A DNA stretch of 6,120 nucleotides, from contig WRGV01000111.1 of the NCBI GenBank assembly GCA_009787035.1, forward strand, positions 1-6,120, written 5' to 3'. The notes beneath the pieces are model-generated. The model did not search any database. It was given only the letters and a program-made list of their open reading frames with translations, and was not told the DNA's origin. This document shows, piece after piece, positions 1 to 5,887 of the stretch. This DNA comes from Propionibacteriaceae bacterium (GTDB taxonomy: Bacteria > Actinomycetota > Actinomycetes > Propionibacteriales > Propionibacteriaceae). The translations under genes and the position numbers were made by a program. Numbering within the stretch: position 1 is the first letter of the stretch; each line of letters opens with the position of its first letter.

Positions 1-692
1 GGCGGAGGCGTCGTCGGACGGACCGGCGGGGTCGTCGGCGTGGGCGTCGGCGTGGGCGTCAGCGGATGCACGGGCGCGGTCGTGGGGCGCAGCGGCGACA
101 GCAGCGGCGCGGAGGCCGGGGGCACGGACGAAGCCGGCGGGGTTGTCGGCGTGACCTGCGGTCGCGGGATCGTCGGACGCACGGGCGCGGGCGTCGCCGC
201 AGCGGGCGGCGTGGTCGGGGCCGCTGGGGCCGCAGGAGTGGCCGGAGCCGCAGGAGTGGCCGGTGCCGTCGGAGCTCCCGCGGGCGTCGTCCACTTGGCC
301 AGCAACGCATCGATCTCGCCGCGGCTCATCGGACGGCGCGTCGCAGGCGCCGCCGGTGCAGCGGATGCTGGACTCGGAGTGGAGGGTTTGGGTGTCGCCC
401 CCGGGATCGTCGGCCGGGTCAGCGGCGGCAGGGCGGACGCGGCCGGTGGCCGCGCCTGTCCGGGAGCGCCGGGGCTCGGCGTGCCAGGGGTGCCGCCAGC
501 CAGCCCCTCGGGGCGGTTGATCGCGGCCATGAACTCTGGCGTCATCCAGGATTGTGCGCCTGGGGTCGTGGAGACGAGCGCCTCATCGGCGTCGGGCGCG
601 CCAGGGCGTCCTCCCGGTGCTCCGGTGGTGGGTGACGCAGGACGTCCAGACCGTGGGTCTGCTCCTGCGGGGAAAGGAGGCTCGTCAACCAT
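1..692 (-). CDS. Pro/Ala/Thr-rich low-complexity protein, N-terminal part (runs off window)
   Basis: Reading the minus strand from the ATG at 692-690 gives at least 230 codons with no stop to the window edge. An in-frame TAG at 707-705 lies only four codons upstream, so this ATG is the first possible start. The product starts MVDEPPFPAG and is rich in Pro, Ala, Thr and Gly throughout, with tandem ATPAAP-type runs around residues 140-155 and a Thr-Pro run at the left edge. Two short non-repetitive islands interrupt it: SWMTPEFMAAINRPEG at about residues 48-63, and PMSRGEIDALLAKW at about 121-134. There is no signal peptide or membrane segment in the visible part. It looks like a long disordered N-terminal tail with short linear motifs ahead of a domain outside the window; I do not recognise the family. 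No good Shine-Dalgarno precedes the start. A plus-strand open frame over the same bases encodes Gly/Val-rich sequence and is best explained as its mirror image. Gene call likely; function unknown. Confidence 0.72.
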   Translation of the reverse strand, partial: MVDEPPFPAGADPRSGRPASPTTGAPGGRPGAPDADEALVSTTPGAQSWMTPEFMAAINRPEGLAGGTPGTPSPGAPGQARPPAASALPPLTRPTIPGATPKPSTPSPASAAPAAPATRRPMSRGEIDALLAKWTTPAGAPTAPATPAAPATPAAPAAPTTPPAAATPAPVRPTIPRPQVTPTTPPASSVPPASAPLLSPLRPTTAPVHPLTPTPTPTPTTPPVRPTTPP

Positions 693-804
693 GGTGGCAC
701 CAGGCTAGCCGACCTGCGGATCAGAATCCACATTGCGACGGCCTGTCCATCTGTCAGGCTCCCGGTCCCGCGGCCCGGTGTGGGGCCTATGCTGAAGCCA
801 GAAT

Positions 805-839
805 CCAGGATAAGGCCGCACCCCGGTCGGCCGTCCTGG
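805..839 (+). promoter_or_regulatory. Nested stem-loop upstream of the carboxylase gene
   Basis: CCAGGA (805-810) pairs with TCCTGG (834-839), and inside it GGCCG (814-818) pairs with CGGCC (828-832), leaving a 9-nt loop. Eleven base pairs are separated by a small internal loop (TAA opposite G). It ends 55 nt before the ATG at 895, so it would lie in the 5' leader if transcription starts at the TATGCT around 788. It could be a leader RNA structure or a regulator-binding palindrome; no T-run follows, so it is not a typical terminator. Confidence 0.4.
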
Positions 840-880
840 CTGAAGCACTACCCCCGGCACATCCGATTCGGAGTTGGCAA

Positions 881-888
881 GGAAGGAG
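881..888 (+). promoter_or_regulatory. Ribosome binding site that fixes the carboxylase start
   Basis: GGAAGGAG is a near-perfect Shine-Dalgarno sequence, 6 nt before the ATG at 895. The frame is open further back to a TTG at 874, but that start would lie upstream of this site and is not preferred. Confidence 0.85.
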
Positions 889-894
889 CCCCGG

Positions 895-2658
895 ATGACC
901 CAGATGACCGCAACCACGTCCGTCCCCAAGCTCAGGAAGGTGCTCATCGCCAACCGCGGCGAGATCGCCGTCCGTGTCATTCGGGCGTGCGCCTCGTACG
1001 GCCTCAAATCGGTGGCCGTCTACGCCGACTCCGACGCGAACGCGCTGCACGTGCGGCTGGCCGATGAGGCCTATGCGCTCAACGGGCGCACGGCGCTGGA
1101 GACGTATCTCGACATCGACAAGCTGGTGGACGTCGCGCTGACCTGCGGGGCCGACGCGGTGCACCCGGGCTACGGCTTTCTGTCCGAGCGGGCCGACTTC
1201 GCGCAGGCCGTCGAGGACGCCGGCCTGACCTGGATCGGCCCGACCCCGCAGAACATGGAACTGCTCGGCGACAAGGTCGCGGCCCGTGCCATCGCGCGCA
1301 AGGTCGGCGCGCCGCTCGTGCCCGGCACGCCCGGGCCGGTCGAGTCGGTGGACGAGATCTGGGATTTCGCGAACCAGTACGGGTTTCCTATCGCGATCAA
1401 GGCCGCGTTCGGCGGCGGCGGGCGCGGGCTGAAGGTCGTCTACGGGCCCGATGAGCTGGAGGCGGGCTTCCAGCAGGCCACGTCCGAGGCGCTGTCGGCG
1501 TTCGGACGCGGCGAGTGCTACGCCGAGAAGTTCGTCCAGCGCCCGCGGCACGTCGAGGCGCAGATCTTGGGCGACGGCCGCGGCCGCGTCGTCGTCGTCG
1601 GCACCCGTGACTGCTCGCTGCAGCGCCGCCACCAGAAGGTGCTGGAAGAGGCCCCGGCCCCGTTCCTGACCGACAGCCAGTTCACGGAGCTCGTCGAGGC
1701 GGCGCGCGCGATCGGCGAGGAGGTCAAGTACCGCGGCGTCGGCACGCTCGAATTCATGCTCGGCGACGATGGCGCCTTGTCGTTCCTCGAAGTCAACACC
1801 CGGTTGCAGGTGGAGCATCCGGTCACCGAGCGCACCACGGGCCTCGACCTGGTCGTCGAGCAGTTCAAGGTCGCCGAGGGGGGCACGCTCGATCACTTGC
1901 CCGACGTCGTGCCCGCTTACGGCCACGCGATCGAGTTCCGTATCAACGCCGAGGATCCGGGCCGCGGGTTCTTCCCCATGCCCGGCCACCTGACCCGATT
2001 CGACATGCCCGGCGGTCCGTTCCTGCGCGTGGATGCAGGCGTCACCAGCAATGGCTCGATCTCTCCAGAGTTCGACTCGATGATCGCCAAGGTGATCGTG
2101 TGGGGCGTCGATCGCGATGAGGCCATCGGCCGCGGCCGCCAGGCCATGCGCGAATGTGTGATCGAGGGTGTGCCGTCGCTGGTCGGTTTCCACCGCCGGA
2201 TCCTGCAGGAGCCGGGTTTCGCCGCCAAGACCGCCGAAGAGTTCACGATCCACACCAACTGGATCGAGACCGAATGCACCTGGCTCGACAGCCTCGTGCA
2301 GCCGTACCCCGCCGGCTTCGCCAGCACCGACGTCGTCCGTACCTGGTTTGAGGTGGACGGACGCTGGGTGCGCCTCGGCTTCCCCGCCGCGCTGCTCAGC
2401 TCGTTGCGGCGGTCGTCCGCCAGCGCGCCGGAGGTGTCCGACCAGCTGCACGGGGCCGTGTGGGCGACCATGAGCGGCGTCGTGTCCCGCTGGTTCGTCG
2501 CGCTGGGCGACGAGGTCGAGGAGGGCATGCGCCTGGGCACCCTGGAGGCCATGAAGATGGAGGTGCCCATCGTCGCCGACCACGCCGGCCTGTTCGCGTA
2601 CCTCGTCGAGGAGGGGTCTATCGTCCAAGAGGGCCAGCCCCTCGCCCTGGTCGGCTGA
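895..2658 (+). CDS. accA3: Acetyl/propionyl-CoA carboxylase alpha subunit (biotin carboxylase fused to biotin carrier)
   Basis: The 587-residue protein carries out the first half-reaction of acyl-CoA carboxylation: ATP-dependent carboxylation of its own biotin by bicarbonate, handing the carboxyl group to a separate carboxyltransferase beta subunit (AccD/PccB type, not in this window). It is cytoplasmic and feeds malonyl-CoA or methylmalonyl-CoA synthesis. The N-terminal biotin carboxylase fold begins KVLIANRGEIAVRVIRA, followed by HPGYGFLSE, LGDK (Lys127) and the ATP-grasp loop K169-AAF-GGGGRG (173-178). TRDCSLQRRHQK and the metal/biotin motif EVNTRLQVEHPVTE (from residue 299) follow, then EFRINAEDP. 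After a linker the C-terminal biotinyl domain has EAMKM (551-555); the biotinylated Lys554 is 33 residues from the end, as usual for this domain. Length and order match actinobacterial AccA3/AccBC proteins of about 590-600 aa. The alternative name pccA cannot be excluded, because the substrate is set by the beta subunit. Confidence 0.95.
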   Translation: MTQMTATTSVPKLRKVLIANRGEIAVRVIRACASYGLKSVAVYADSDANALHVRLADEAYALNGRTALETYLDIDKLVDVALTCGADAVHPGYGFLSERADFAQAVEDAGLTWIGPTPQNMELLGDKVAARAIARKVGAPLVPGTPGPVESVDEIWDFANQYGFPIAIKAAFGGGGRGLKVVYGPDELEAGFQQATSEALSAFGRGECYAEKFVQRPRHVEAQILGDGRGRVVVVGTRDCSLQRRHQKVLEEAPAPFLTDSQFTELVEAARAIGEEVKYRGVGTLEFMLGDDGALSFLEVNTRLQVEHPVTERTTGLDLVVEQFKVAEGGTLDHLPDVVPAYGHAIEFRINAEDPGRGFFPMPGHLTRFDMPGGPFLRVDAGVTSNGSISPEFDSMIAKVIVWGVDRDEAIGRGRQAMRECVIEGVPSLVGFHRRILQEPGFAAKTAEEFTIHTNWIETECTWLDSLVQPYPAGFASTDVVRTWFEVDGRWVRLGFPAALLSSLRRSSASAPEVSDQLHGAVWATMSGVVSRWFVALGDEVEEGMRLGTLEAMKMEVPIVADHAGLFAYLVEEGSIVQEGQPLALVG

Positions 2659-2660
2659 GC

Positions 2661-2735
2661 ACGACGGGGGCGTCGTTGCGGTCCGCCTTGTGGATGTCCA
2701 ATCCACGGCGGCGGCCTGCGCCTAGCCCCCGCCGC
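2661..2735 (+). terminator. Three consecutive hairpins after the carboxylase stop, possible terminator region
   Basis: Starting 2 nt after the stop codon, ACGACG/CGTCGT (2661-2666 and 2671-2676) forms a 6-bp stem with a GGGG loop. GTGGAT/ATCCAC (2690-2695 and 2701-2706) forms a second stem, and GCGGCGG/CCGCCGC (2708-2714 and 2729-2735) a third, with a 14-nt loop. None is followed by a T-run, so this is not a textbook intrinsic terminator. Hairpins without T-runs are common at gene ends in high-GC Gram-positives. The new promoter-like site at 2791 supports a transcription-unit boundary here. Confidence 0.4.
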
Positions 2736-2790
2736 GCTCAGATGTCCGTAGGGGTGGCGGGCAAGCTCGGGCGGTGACTGCGCCTGCCGG

Positions 2791-2796
2791 TAGACT
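2791..2796 (+). promoter_or_regulatory. Candidate -10 element for a leaderless transcript
   Basis: TAGACT fits the actinobacterial TANNNT -10 pattern and ends 7 nt before the ATG at 2804. This places the transcription start at or next to the start codon. No Shine-Dalgarno precedes that ATG, as expected for a leaderless mRNA. A convincing -35 is not visible. Confidence 0.45.
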
Positions 2797-2803
2797 TCGC
2801 GGC

Positions 2804-3466
2804 ATGGGTCGGATCATCGCCAAGATCGTGCGGCGGCTGGTCGTCACACTGGTCGTGCTGGCGGTGGTGGCGATCGGCGGCCCCTGGGCGTCGGTGCACC
2901 TTCTCACCCATGGGCGCGTGTATGGCCAGGCATCCCAGGCGCCAGTGCGCAAGGTGGCGCTGGTGCTCGGCGCGGCGGTGTGGCCGAGCGGGCCATCGCC
3001 GTATCTGCAGGGGCGTCTGGATGTGGCGGCCGACCTGTATCGGCACGGCAAGGTGTCGGTGATCATCGTGTCAGGCACGTTGGATGGCAGCTACGACGAG
3101 CCCGATGCCATGCGTGCAGCGCTGGTCAAGGCGGGCGTCCCGTACGCTCGAATCGTCCCTGACTACGCCGGATTCGACACCTACTCGTCGTGCCTGCGGG
3201 CCCGCGACGTGTTCGGCGTGAAGGCGTTGACTGTGGTGTCGCAGGCCTATCATGTGCCCCGCGCTGTGGCGACGTGTCGGCTGGTCGGAGTGGATGCCAT
3301 CGGTGTCGGCGACGACTCCCAGACCCACGATGCGCGATGGTGGCAGTACCAGGTGCGCGAGCTGGGTTCGAATATGAAGATGGTCTGGGATGTGGTGCGG
3401 CACCGGCGGCTGTCCGACATGGCCCCCAGCTCCGCTGTCACCGAGGCCCTGGCGACGGCCGGGTAG
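2804..3466 (+). CDS. SanA/YdcF-like (DUF218) membrane-anchored protein
   Basis: The 220-residue protein starts MGRIIAKIVRRL, followed by a hydrophobic stretch at about residues 12-26: an uncleaved signal anchor with a positively charged cytoplasmic side and the rest outside the membrane. The body has the DUF218 pattern of the SanA branch: VALVLGAAV (51-59), PSPYLQGRLDVAADLY (64-79), IIVSG (87-91), YDEPDAM (97-103), DYAGFDTYSSC (120-130), VSQAYHVPRA (145-154), then REL and a C-terminal helix. SanA in E. coli is linked to envelope barrier function and vancomycin exclusion; its biochemical activity is not firmly known, and an envelope role here is inferred from the family. The frame is also open from a GTG at 2774, but the ATG at 2804 puts the charged-then-hydrophobic anchor at the very N-terminus and matches the leaderless promoter signal. 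The 3' end overlaps the convergent downstream gene. Confidence 0.88.
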   Translation: MGRIIAKIVRRLVVTLVVLAVVAIGGPWASVHLLTHGRVYGQASQAPVRKVALVLGAAVWPSGPSPYLQGRLDVAADLYRHGKVSVIIVSGTLDGSYDEPDAMRAALVKAGVPYARIVPDYAGFDTYSSCLRARDVFGVKALTVVSQAYHVPRAVATCRLVGVDAIGVGDDSQTHDARWWQYQVRELGSNMKMVWDVVRHRRLSDMAPSSAVTEALATAG

Positions 3467-3839
3467 TCGCCTGCACCACCGCATGCCCTGCGGCGCCCAG
3501 CGCCGCGACGGCGTCGCCCAGCCGATCGGCCGGCACCAGCAGGTAGTCGGTCAGGTAGGTCGATGTGGCGAAAACGGGGATGTTTGCGCTTGCCAGCGTG
3601 GTGGTGAGTGTGGCGAGGATACCCACGAGATCGAAATCCAGCGGGCCGAGCACCCGGAGCATCGCCCAGCCGTCCCGGCTGGTGCTCAGCGGGGCGGCCG
3701 CACTGGGGCAGACCAGCGAGATCTCCTGGTCGGTGACGGCCAGAAAGACCGGCCCGGCGTCGGCGGCCAGTGCCCGTGCGTCGGGTAGCTCATCCAGGTG
3801 CCTCACGGCGAACGTGCCCGGCATCACCTCCAGCTGCAT
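3438..3839 (-). CDS. ACT domain-containing protein (ACT_7/CASTOR-like)
   Basis: A 133-residue cytoplasmic protein read on the minus strand from the ATG at 3839. It matches the small bacterial ACT_7 proteins: MPGTFAVRHL at the start, VTDQEISLVCP (35-45), a central DGWAMLRVLGPLDF (56-69) with helix VGILATL, then ANIPVFATSTYLTDYLLV (85-102) and a closing helix to about residue 120. ACT domains usually bind amino acids; the eukaryotic CASTOR arginine sensors use the same fold. The ligand and partner here are unknown, and no enzyme domain is attached, so it may act as a stand-alone sensor. The last codons and stop overlap the end of the convergent SanA-like gene by 29 bp. No clear Shine-Dalgarno precedes the start; CAGAAT 8 nt before the ATG resembles a weak leaderless -10. 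Confidence 0.85.
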   Translation of the reverse strand: MQLEVMPGTFAVRHLDELPDARALAADAGPVFLAVTDQEISLVCPSAAAPLSTSRDGWAMLRVLGPLDFDLVGILATLTTTLASANIPVFATSTYLTDYLLVPADRLGDAVAALGAAGHAVVQATTRPSPGPR

Positions 3840-3847
3840 GGGGCCAT

Positions 3848-3864
3848 TCTGGCATCCTGCCAGA
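3848..3864. promoter_or_regulatory. Perfect inverted repeat just upstream of the ACT gene
   Basis: TCTGGCA-TCC-TGCCAGA is a perfect 7-bp inverted repeat with a 3-nt centre, beginning 8 nt upstream of the ACT gene start. Its position suits an operator overlapping the promoter; no regulator can be named. Confidence 0.4.
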
Positions 3865-3892
3865 CTCGGTTCCCGGGTCGCCGGAACATTTC

Positions 3893-3920
3893 GGGGCTGT
3901 GGCCGTTTCGGGGCTGTGGC
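3893..3920 (+). repeat. Mini-repeat pair GGGGCTGTGGC
   Basis: Two copies of GGGGCTGTGGC at 3893-3903 and 3910-3920, 17 nt apart, lead into the first core. Related single copies (GAGGCTGTG) occur at 4069 and 4423 ahead of cores 2 and 4. Confidence 0.8.
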
Positions 3921-3926
3921 GGTTTT

Positions 3927-4001
3927 GGGACAACGGGCCAGTCAGGTGCGGTGAATTCTCGGATCTGGCTCCATGTGGGCGCCTGGCTCCGCCGTTGTCC
4001 C
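3927..4001 (+). ncRNA. 75-nt structured core, copy A1
   Basis: Numbering the core 1-75, GGGACAAC (1-8) pairs with GTTGTCCC (68-75); GGGCCAG (9-15) continues the stem with 57-63 across a 4-nt bulge (64-67) on the 3' side. An inner hairpin pairs 17-21 with 37-41. Copy A1 differs from its neighbours at core positions 26, 31, 44 and 46, all outside these stems. It is a candidate structured RNA; transcription is not proven. Confidence 0.6.
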
Positions 4002-4085
4002 GTTCGTCGTGGTGTCCGGTGGTGCCATGAGCCCGACGTGTGTGGTTGTCCCCAGCCGGCGTCGATGTGAGGCTGTGACCGTTTT

Positions 4086-4160
4086 GGGACAATGGGCCAG
4101 TCAGGTGCGGCGAATCCTCGGATCTGGCCCGATGTGGGCGCCTGGCTCCGCTGTTGTCCC
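4086..4160 (+). ncRNA. 75-nt structured core, copy A2
   Basis: Same fold as A1. Position 8 is T instead of C opposite G68, keeping the stem as a G-T/U wobble in the plus-strand sense. Position 67, in the predicted bulge, also differs. Confidence 0.6.
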
Positions 4161-4227
4161 GTTCGTGGTGGTGTCTGGTGGCGCCATGAGCTTGATGTGT
4201 GTGGTTGTCCTCAGTCGGCGTCGATGT

Positions 4228-4272
4228 GAGGCTGTGACCACTCCGGGGCTGTGAGCCCCCCCTGGGGCTGTG
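4228..4272 (+). repeat. Mini-repeat triplet between cores A2 and A3
   Basis: G(A/G)GGCTGTG occurs at 4228, 4245 and 4264, 17 and 19 nt apart. Two more copies here than in the 159-nt units explain the 36-nt longer spacing. Confidence 0.85.
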
Positions 4273-4280
4273 GCTATTTG

Positions 4281-4355
4281 GGGACAACGGGCCAGTCAGG
4301 TGCGGCGAATTCTCGGATCTGGCTCGATGTGGGCGCCTGGCTCCGCTGTTGTCCC
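4281..4355 (+). ncRNA. 75-nt structured core, copy A3
   Basis: Same length and arms as the other copies. It shares T at positions 31 and 44 with A1 and T at position 67 with A2, so variants are mixed among units, as after unequal exchange. Confidence 0.6.
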
Positions 4356-4439
4356 GTTCGTGGTGGTGTCCGGTGGCGCCATGAGCCCGACGTGTGTGGT
4401 TGTCCCCAGCCGGCGCCGATGTGAGGCTGTGGCGGTTTT

Positions 4440-4514
4440 GGGACAACGGGCCAGTCAGGTGCGGCGAATCCTCGGATCTGGCCCGATGTGGGCGCCTGGC
4501 TCTGCCGTTGTCCC
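4440..4514 (+). ncRNA. 75-nt structured core, copy A4
   Basis: Same fold; the only private change is T at position 64, in the predicted 4-nt bulge. Confidence 0.6.
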
Positions 4515-4581
4515 GTTCGTGGTGGTGTCTGGTGGCGCCATGAGCCCGACGTGTGTGGTTGTCCTCAGTCGGCGTCGATGT

Positions 4582-4623
4582 GAGGCTGTGTCCTCCCGGG
4601 GCTGTGACCACCCTGGGGCTGTG
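4582..4623 (+). repeat. Mini-repeat triplet between cores A4 and A5
   Basis: G(A/G)GGCTGTG copies at 4582, 4598 and 4615, 16 and 17 nt apart, account for the 33-nt longer spacing. Confidence 0.85.
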
Positions 4624-4631
4624 GCCGTTTT

Positions 4632-4706
4632 GGGACAACGGGCCAGTCAGGTGCGGCGAATCCTCGGATCTGGCCCGATATGGGCATCTGGCTCCGCCGT
4701 TGTCCC
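4632..4706 (+). ncRNA. 75-nt structured core, copy A5
   Basis: Same arms and length. Private changes at positions 49, 55 and 56 all lie in the predicted single-stranded linker between the inner hairpin and the closing stem. Confidence 0.6.
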
Positions 4707-4779
4707 GTTCGTCGTGGTGTCTGGCGGGGTTACAAGCCTGACTTGTGCGGTTGTCCCCAGCCGGCGTTGATCCGAGGTT

Positions 4780-4788
4780 TTGTCCACA
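4780..4788 (+). promoter_or_regulatory. DnaA-box-like nonamer TTGTCCACA
   Basis: TTGTCCACA matches the DnaA-box form preferred in high-GC actinobacteria. It lies between the end of array A and the AbiEi/DUF559 gene, close to where that gene's promoter would be. It is a single exact site, so binding is uncertain. Near matches (TTGTCCCCA, one mismatch) start at 4046, 4400 and 4751 in the array tails. Confidence 0.35.
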
Positions 4789-4839
4789 GGGCGACGAAGT
4801 GGGCGGGTGGAGCGGGCCTCGCGCAAACAGGGTGGGGGC

Positions 4840-5694
4840 ATGATCGATATTGATGCGTTACTCGCCCGCAATAAGGGCATTATCGTCGCACGGGACCACC
4901 GGGGACTGAAGTCGAGCCTGTCCCGATGGGTGCAACAAGGCAAGCTGGCCCGCATCATGCGCGGCGTCTACGCGCATCCGCAGGCTGGCGCCGATGGGCG
5001 GATTCAGGCGGTGCTAGCCACCGTGCCGGGTGCGGTGATCGCAGACCAAACTGCCTTGTCGGTGCACAAAATGTCAGACAAGCCGATCCAGACCGTGCAG
5101 GTGTGCGTGCCGAGGCACCGCAAGAACCAGCCGGGTTTCCAGTTCATTGAGCGCACGATCCCGCGGGAGCGCGCACGTTTCGGCATCATGGACCCCGTCG
5201 TGGCGGCGGTCGACCTGGCCGATGACAACCCGTTTTGGTTGGATGACCTGGCCCGCCAACACAAGGCCGGCCTCGCCGACTACGAGCAGGTGCTGCGTGA
5301 ATTCCCCTGTCGCGCCGGCAATCGAACGCGTCGGCGCCGGATCGCGCGCACCTCGACCAGCCCGTGGTCGATAGCCGAGCGCGACTACCACGATCTGTTC
5401 GATGCCCATGGCATCAAGGGGTGGGTGGCCAATCAGATGATCCGCGTCGGACATCGCGATTTCGCACCCGACTTGGCCTTCGAGGACTGCAAGCTTGCCA
5501 TCGAGATCGACGGCCGTGCCTATCATGGGGCCGACCGGTTCGAGGCCGATCGCATCCGTGACGCCGAGCTGATGAAGGCCGGCTGGATGGTGCTGCACCT
5601 GACGTGGGACATGCTGTCGCGGCCCGACTGGGTCATCGAAACGGTGACCACCATCCTGGCGCAGCGCCGGCGCGAGATGCGGCGGCGCAGCTGA
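4840..5694 (+). CDS. AbiEi-like winged-helix protein fused to a DUF559 (Vsr-like) nuclease-fold domain
   Basis: The 284-residue protein has an N-terminal AbiEi-type helix-turn-helix (about residues 1-48): an LLARNKGIIVARD opening, then SSLSRWVQQGKLARIMRGVY. A middle region (about 50-130) contains VIADQTALSVH and the DPVVAAVDLA pattern usual in these fusions. The C-terminal DUF559 domain (about 195-280) has DFAPDLAF (Asp211), LAIEIDGRAYH (Glu222, Asp224, His229), FEADRIRDAEL and GWMVLHLTWDML. DUF559 is related to Vsr-type endonucleases, and the acidic residues and His are intact, so nuclease activity is plausible but unproven. AbiEi is the antitoxin/repressor half of AbiE type IV systems, yet no AbiEii nucleotidyltransferase toxin lies next to it. 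The ATG at 4840 follows a G-rich stretch (GGTGGGGG); GTG 4807 and TTG 4780 are possible earlier in-frame starts. The gene lies between two arrays of one repeat family. Its role is unknown. Confidence 0.85.
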   Translation: MIDIDALLARNKGIIVARDHRGLKSSLSRWVQQGKLARIMRGVYAHPQAGADGRIQAVLATVPGAVIADQTALSVHKMSDKPIQTVQVCVPRHRKNQPGFQFIERTIPRERARFGIMDPVVAAVDLADDNPFWLDDLARQHKAGLADYEQVLREFPCRAGNRTRRRRIARTSTSPWSIAERDYHDLFDAHGIKGWVANQMIRVGHRDFAPDLAFEDCKLAIEIDGRAYHGADRFEADRIRDAELMKAGWMVLHLTWDMLSRPDWVIETVTTILAQRRREMRRRS

Positions 5695-5718
5695 GGGTTT
5701 GGGGCTGCGAGGGTCGTC

Positions 5719-5845
5719 ACGCAATGGGACAACGGGCCAGCCAGATGTGGTGAAACCTCGGGTTTGGCCTGGTTTGCGCTGCTGGCCCCTCGGTTGTCCC
5801 GTTTGGTGGCGACGCTGGCCACGCCGGAGTGACAGATGCGGGTCC
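5719..5845 (+). repeat. Long direct repeat, first copy (partner 5994-6120)
   Basis: These 127 bases match 5994-6120, 275 nt downstream, with a single difference that I can see (T at 5748 versus C at 6023). The match reaches the end of the window and may extend beyond it. The near identity implies a recent duplication or gene conversion. Confidence 0.95.
5726..5800 (+). ncRNA. 75-nt structured core, copy B1
   Basis: GGGACAAC (1-8) pairs with GTTGTCCC (68-75), and GGGCCAGC (9-16) pairs with GCTGGCCC (56-63). The same 4-nt bulge (here CTCG, 64-67) interrupts the 3' arm, giving 16 bp in all. The inner hairpin pairs 17-21 with 37-41, using G-U at 19/39 and 21/37. Confidence 0.6.
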
Positions 5846-5887
5846 GGGTATTTGGGGCGGAGCTTGTCCGGTGTGAGGTGGCGAGTC

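Larger units (their letters stand above)
693..894. promoter_or_regulatory. Divergent intergenic spacer carrying promoters for both flanking genes
   Basis: This 202-bp gap separates two divergently read genes and so should contain both promoters. For the rightward carboxylase gene the best -10-like hexamer is TATGCT at 788-793, without a convincing -35. For the leftward gene a CTGACA (plus-strand TGTCAG, 752-757) resembles a -35, but its -10 is poor. Neither promoter can be assigned with confidence from sequence alone. The stem-loop at 805-839 is listed separately. Confidence 0.45.
3893..4779 (+). repeat. Repeat array A: five units around a 75-nt structured core
   Basis: This stretch has no convincing protein-coding gene. 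It is a tandem array whose units start a core at 3927, 4086, 4281, 4440 and 4632, giving periods of 159, 195, 159 and 192 nt. Each unit consists of a short GRGGCTGTG mini-repeat, the 75-nt core, and a tail of about 70 nt containing GGTTGTCC and, in the middle units, the palindrome TGGCGCCA. The 33- and 36-nt length differences come from two extra mini-repeats. The last unit's tail (4707-4779) is more diverged than the others, as is common at array edges. The array fills most of the gap between the leftward ACT gene and the rightward AbiEi/DUF559 gene. Confidence 0.93.

Noticed and set aside
683..698. GCCACCATGG around the start of the leftward gene, a perfect eukaryotic Kozak match
   Set aside because: Everything else in the window is bacterial; with this base composition the match is coincidental.
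40..708. Plus-strand 222-codon open frame, Gly/Val/Ala-rich
   Set aside because: It mirrors the Pro/Ala/Thr-rich minus-strand frame; low-complexity GC-rich coding sequence creates long antisense frames. It has no recognisable domain.
787..2706. Minus-strand 639-codon open frame opposite the carboxylase gene
   Set aside because: Antisense shadow of a clearly recognised gene; its translation is rich in His, Arg and Asp and has no family features.
3973..4770. Plus-strand open frames through array A (repeated WAPGSAVVPF peptide)
   Set aside because: The frame is cut by TGA in core A1, in the mini-repeats near 4252 and in every B core (position 26 T), so it is not conserved as protein.
3893..4780. 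CRISPR array
   Set aside because: Units are about 160 nt and repeated along their whole length with no unique spacers, and no cas gene is nearby.
4840..5694. Complete AbiE type IV toxin-antitoxin pair
   Set aside because: Only the AbiEi-like domain is present, fused to DUF559; no AbiEii nucleotidyltransferase frame is found on either side.
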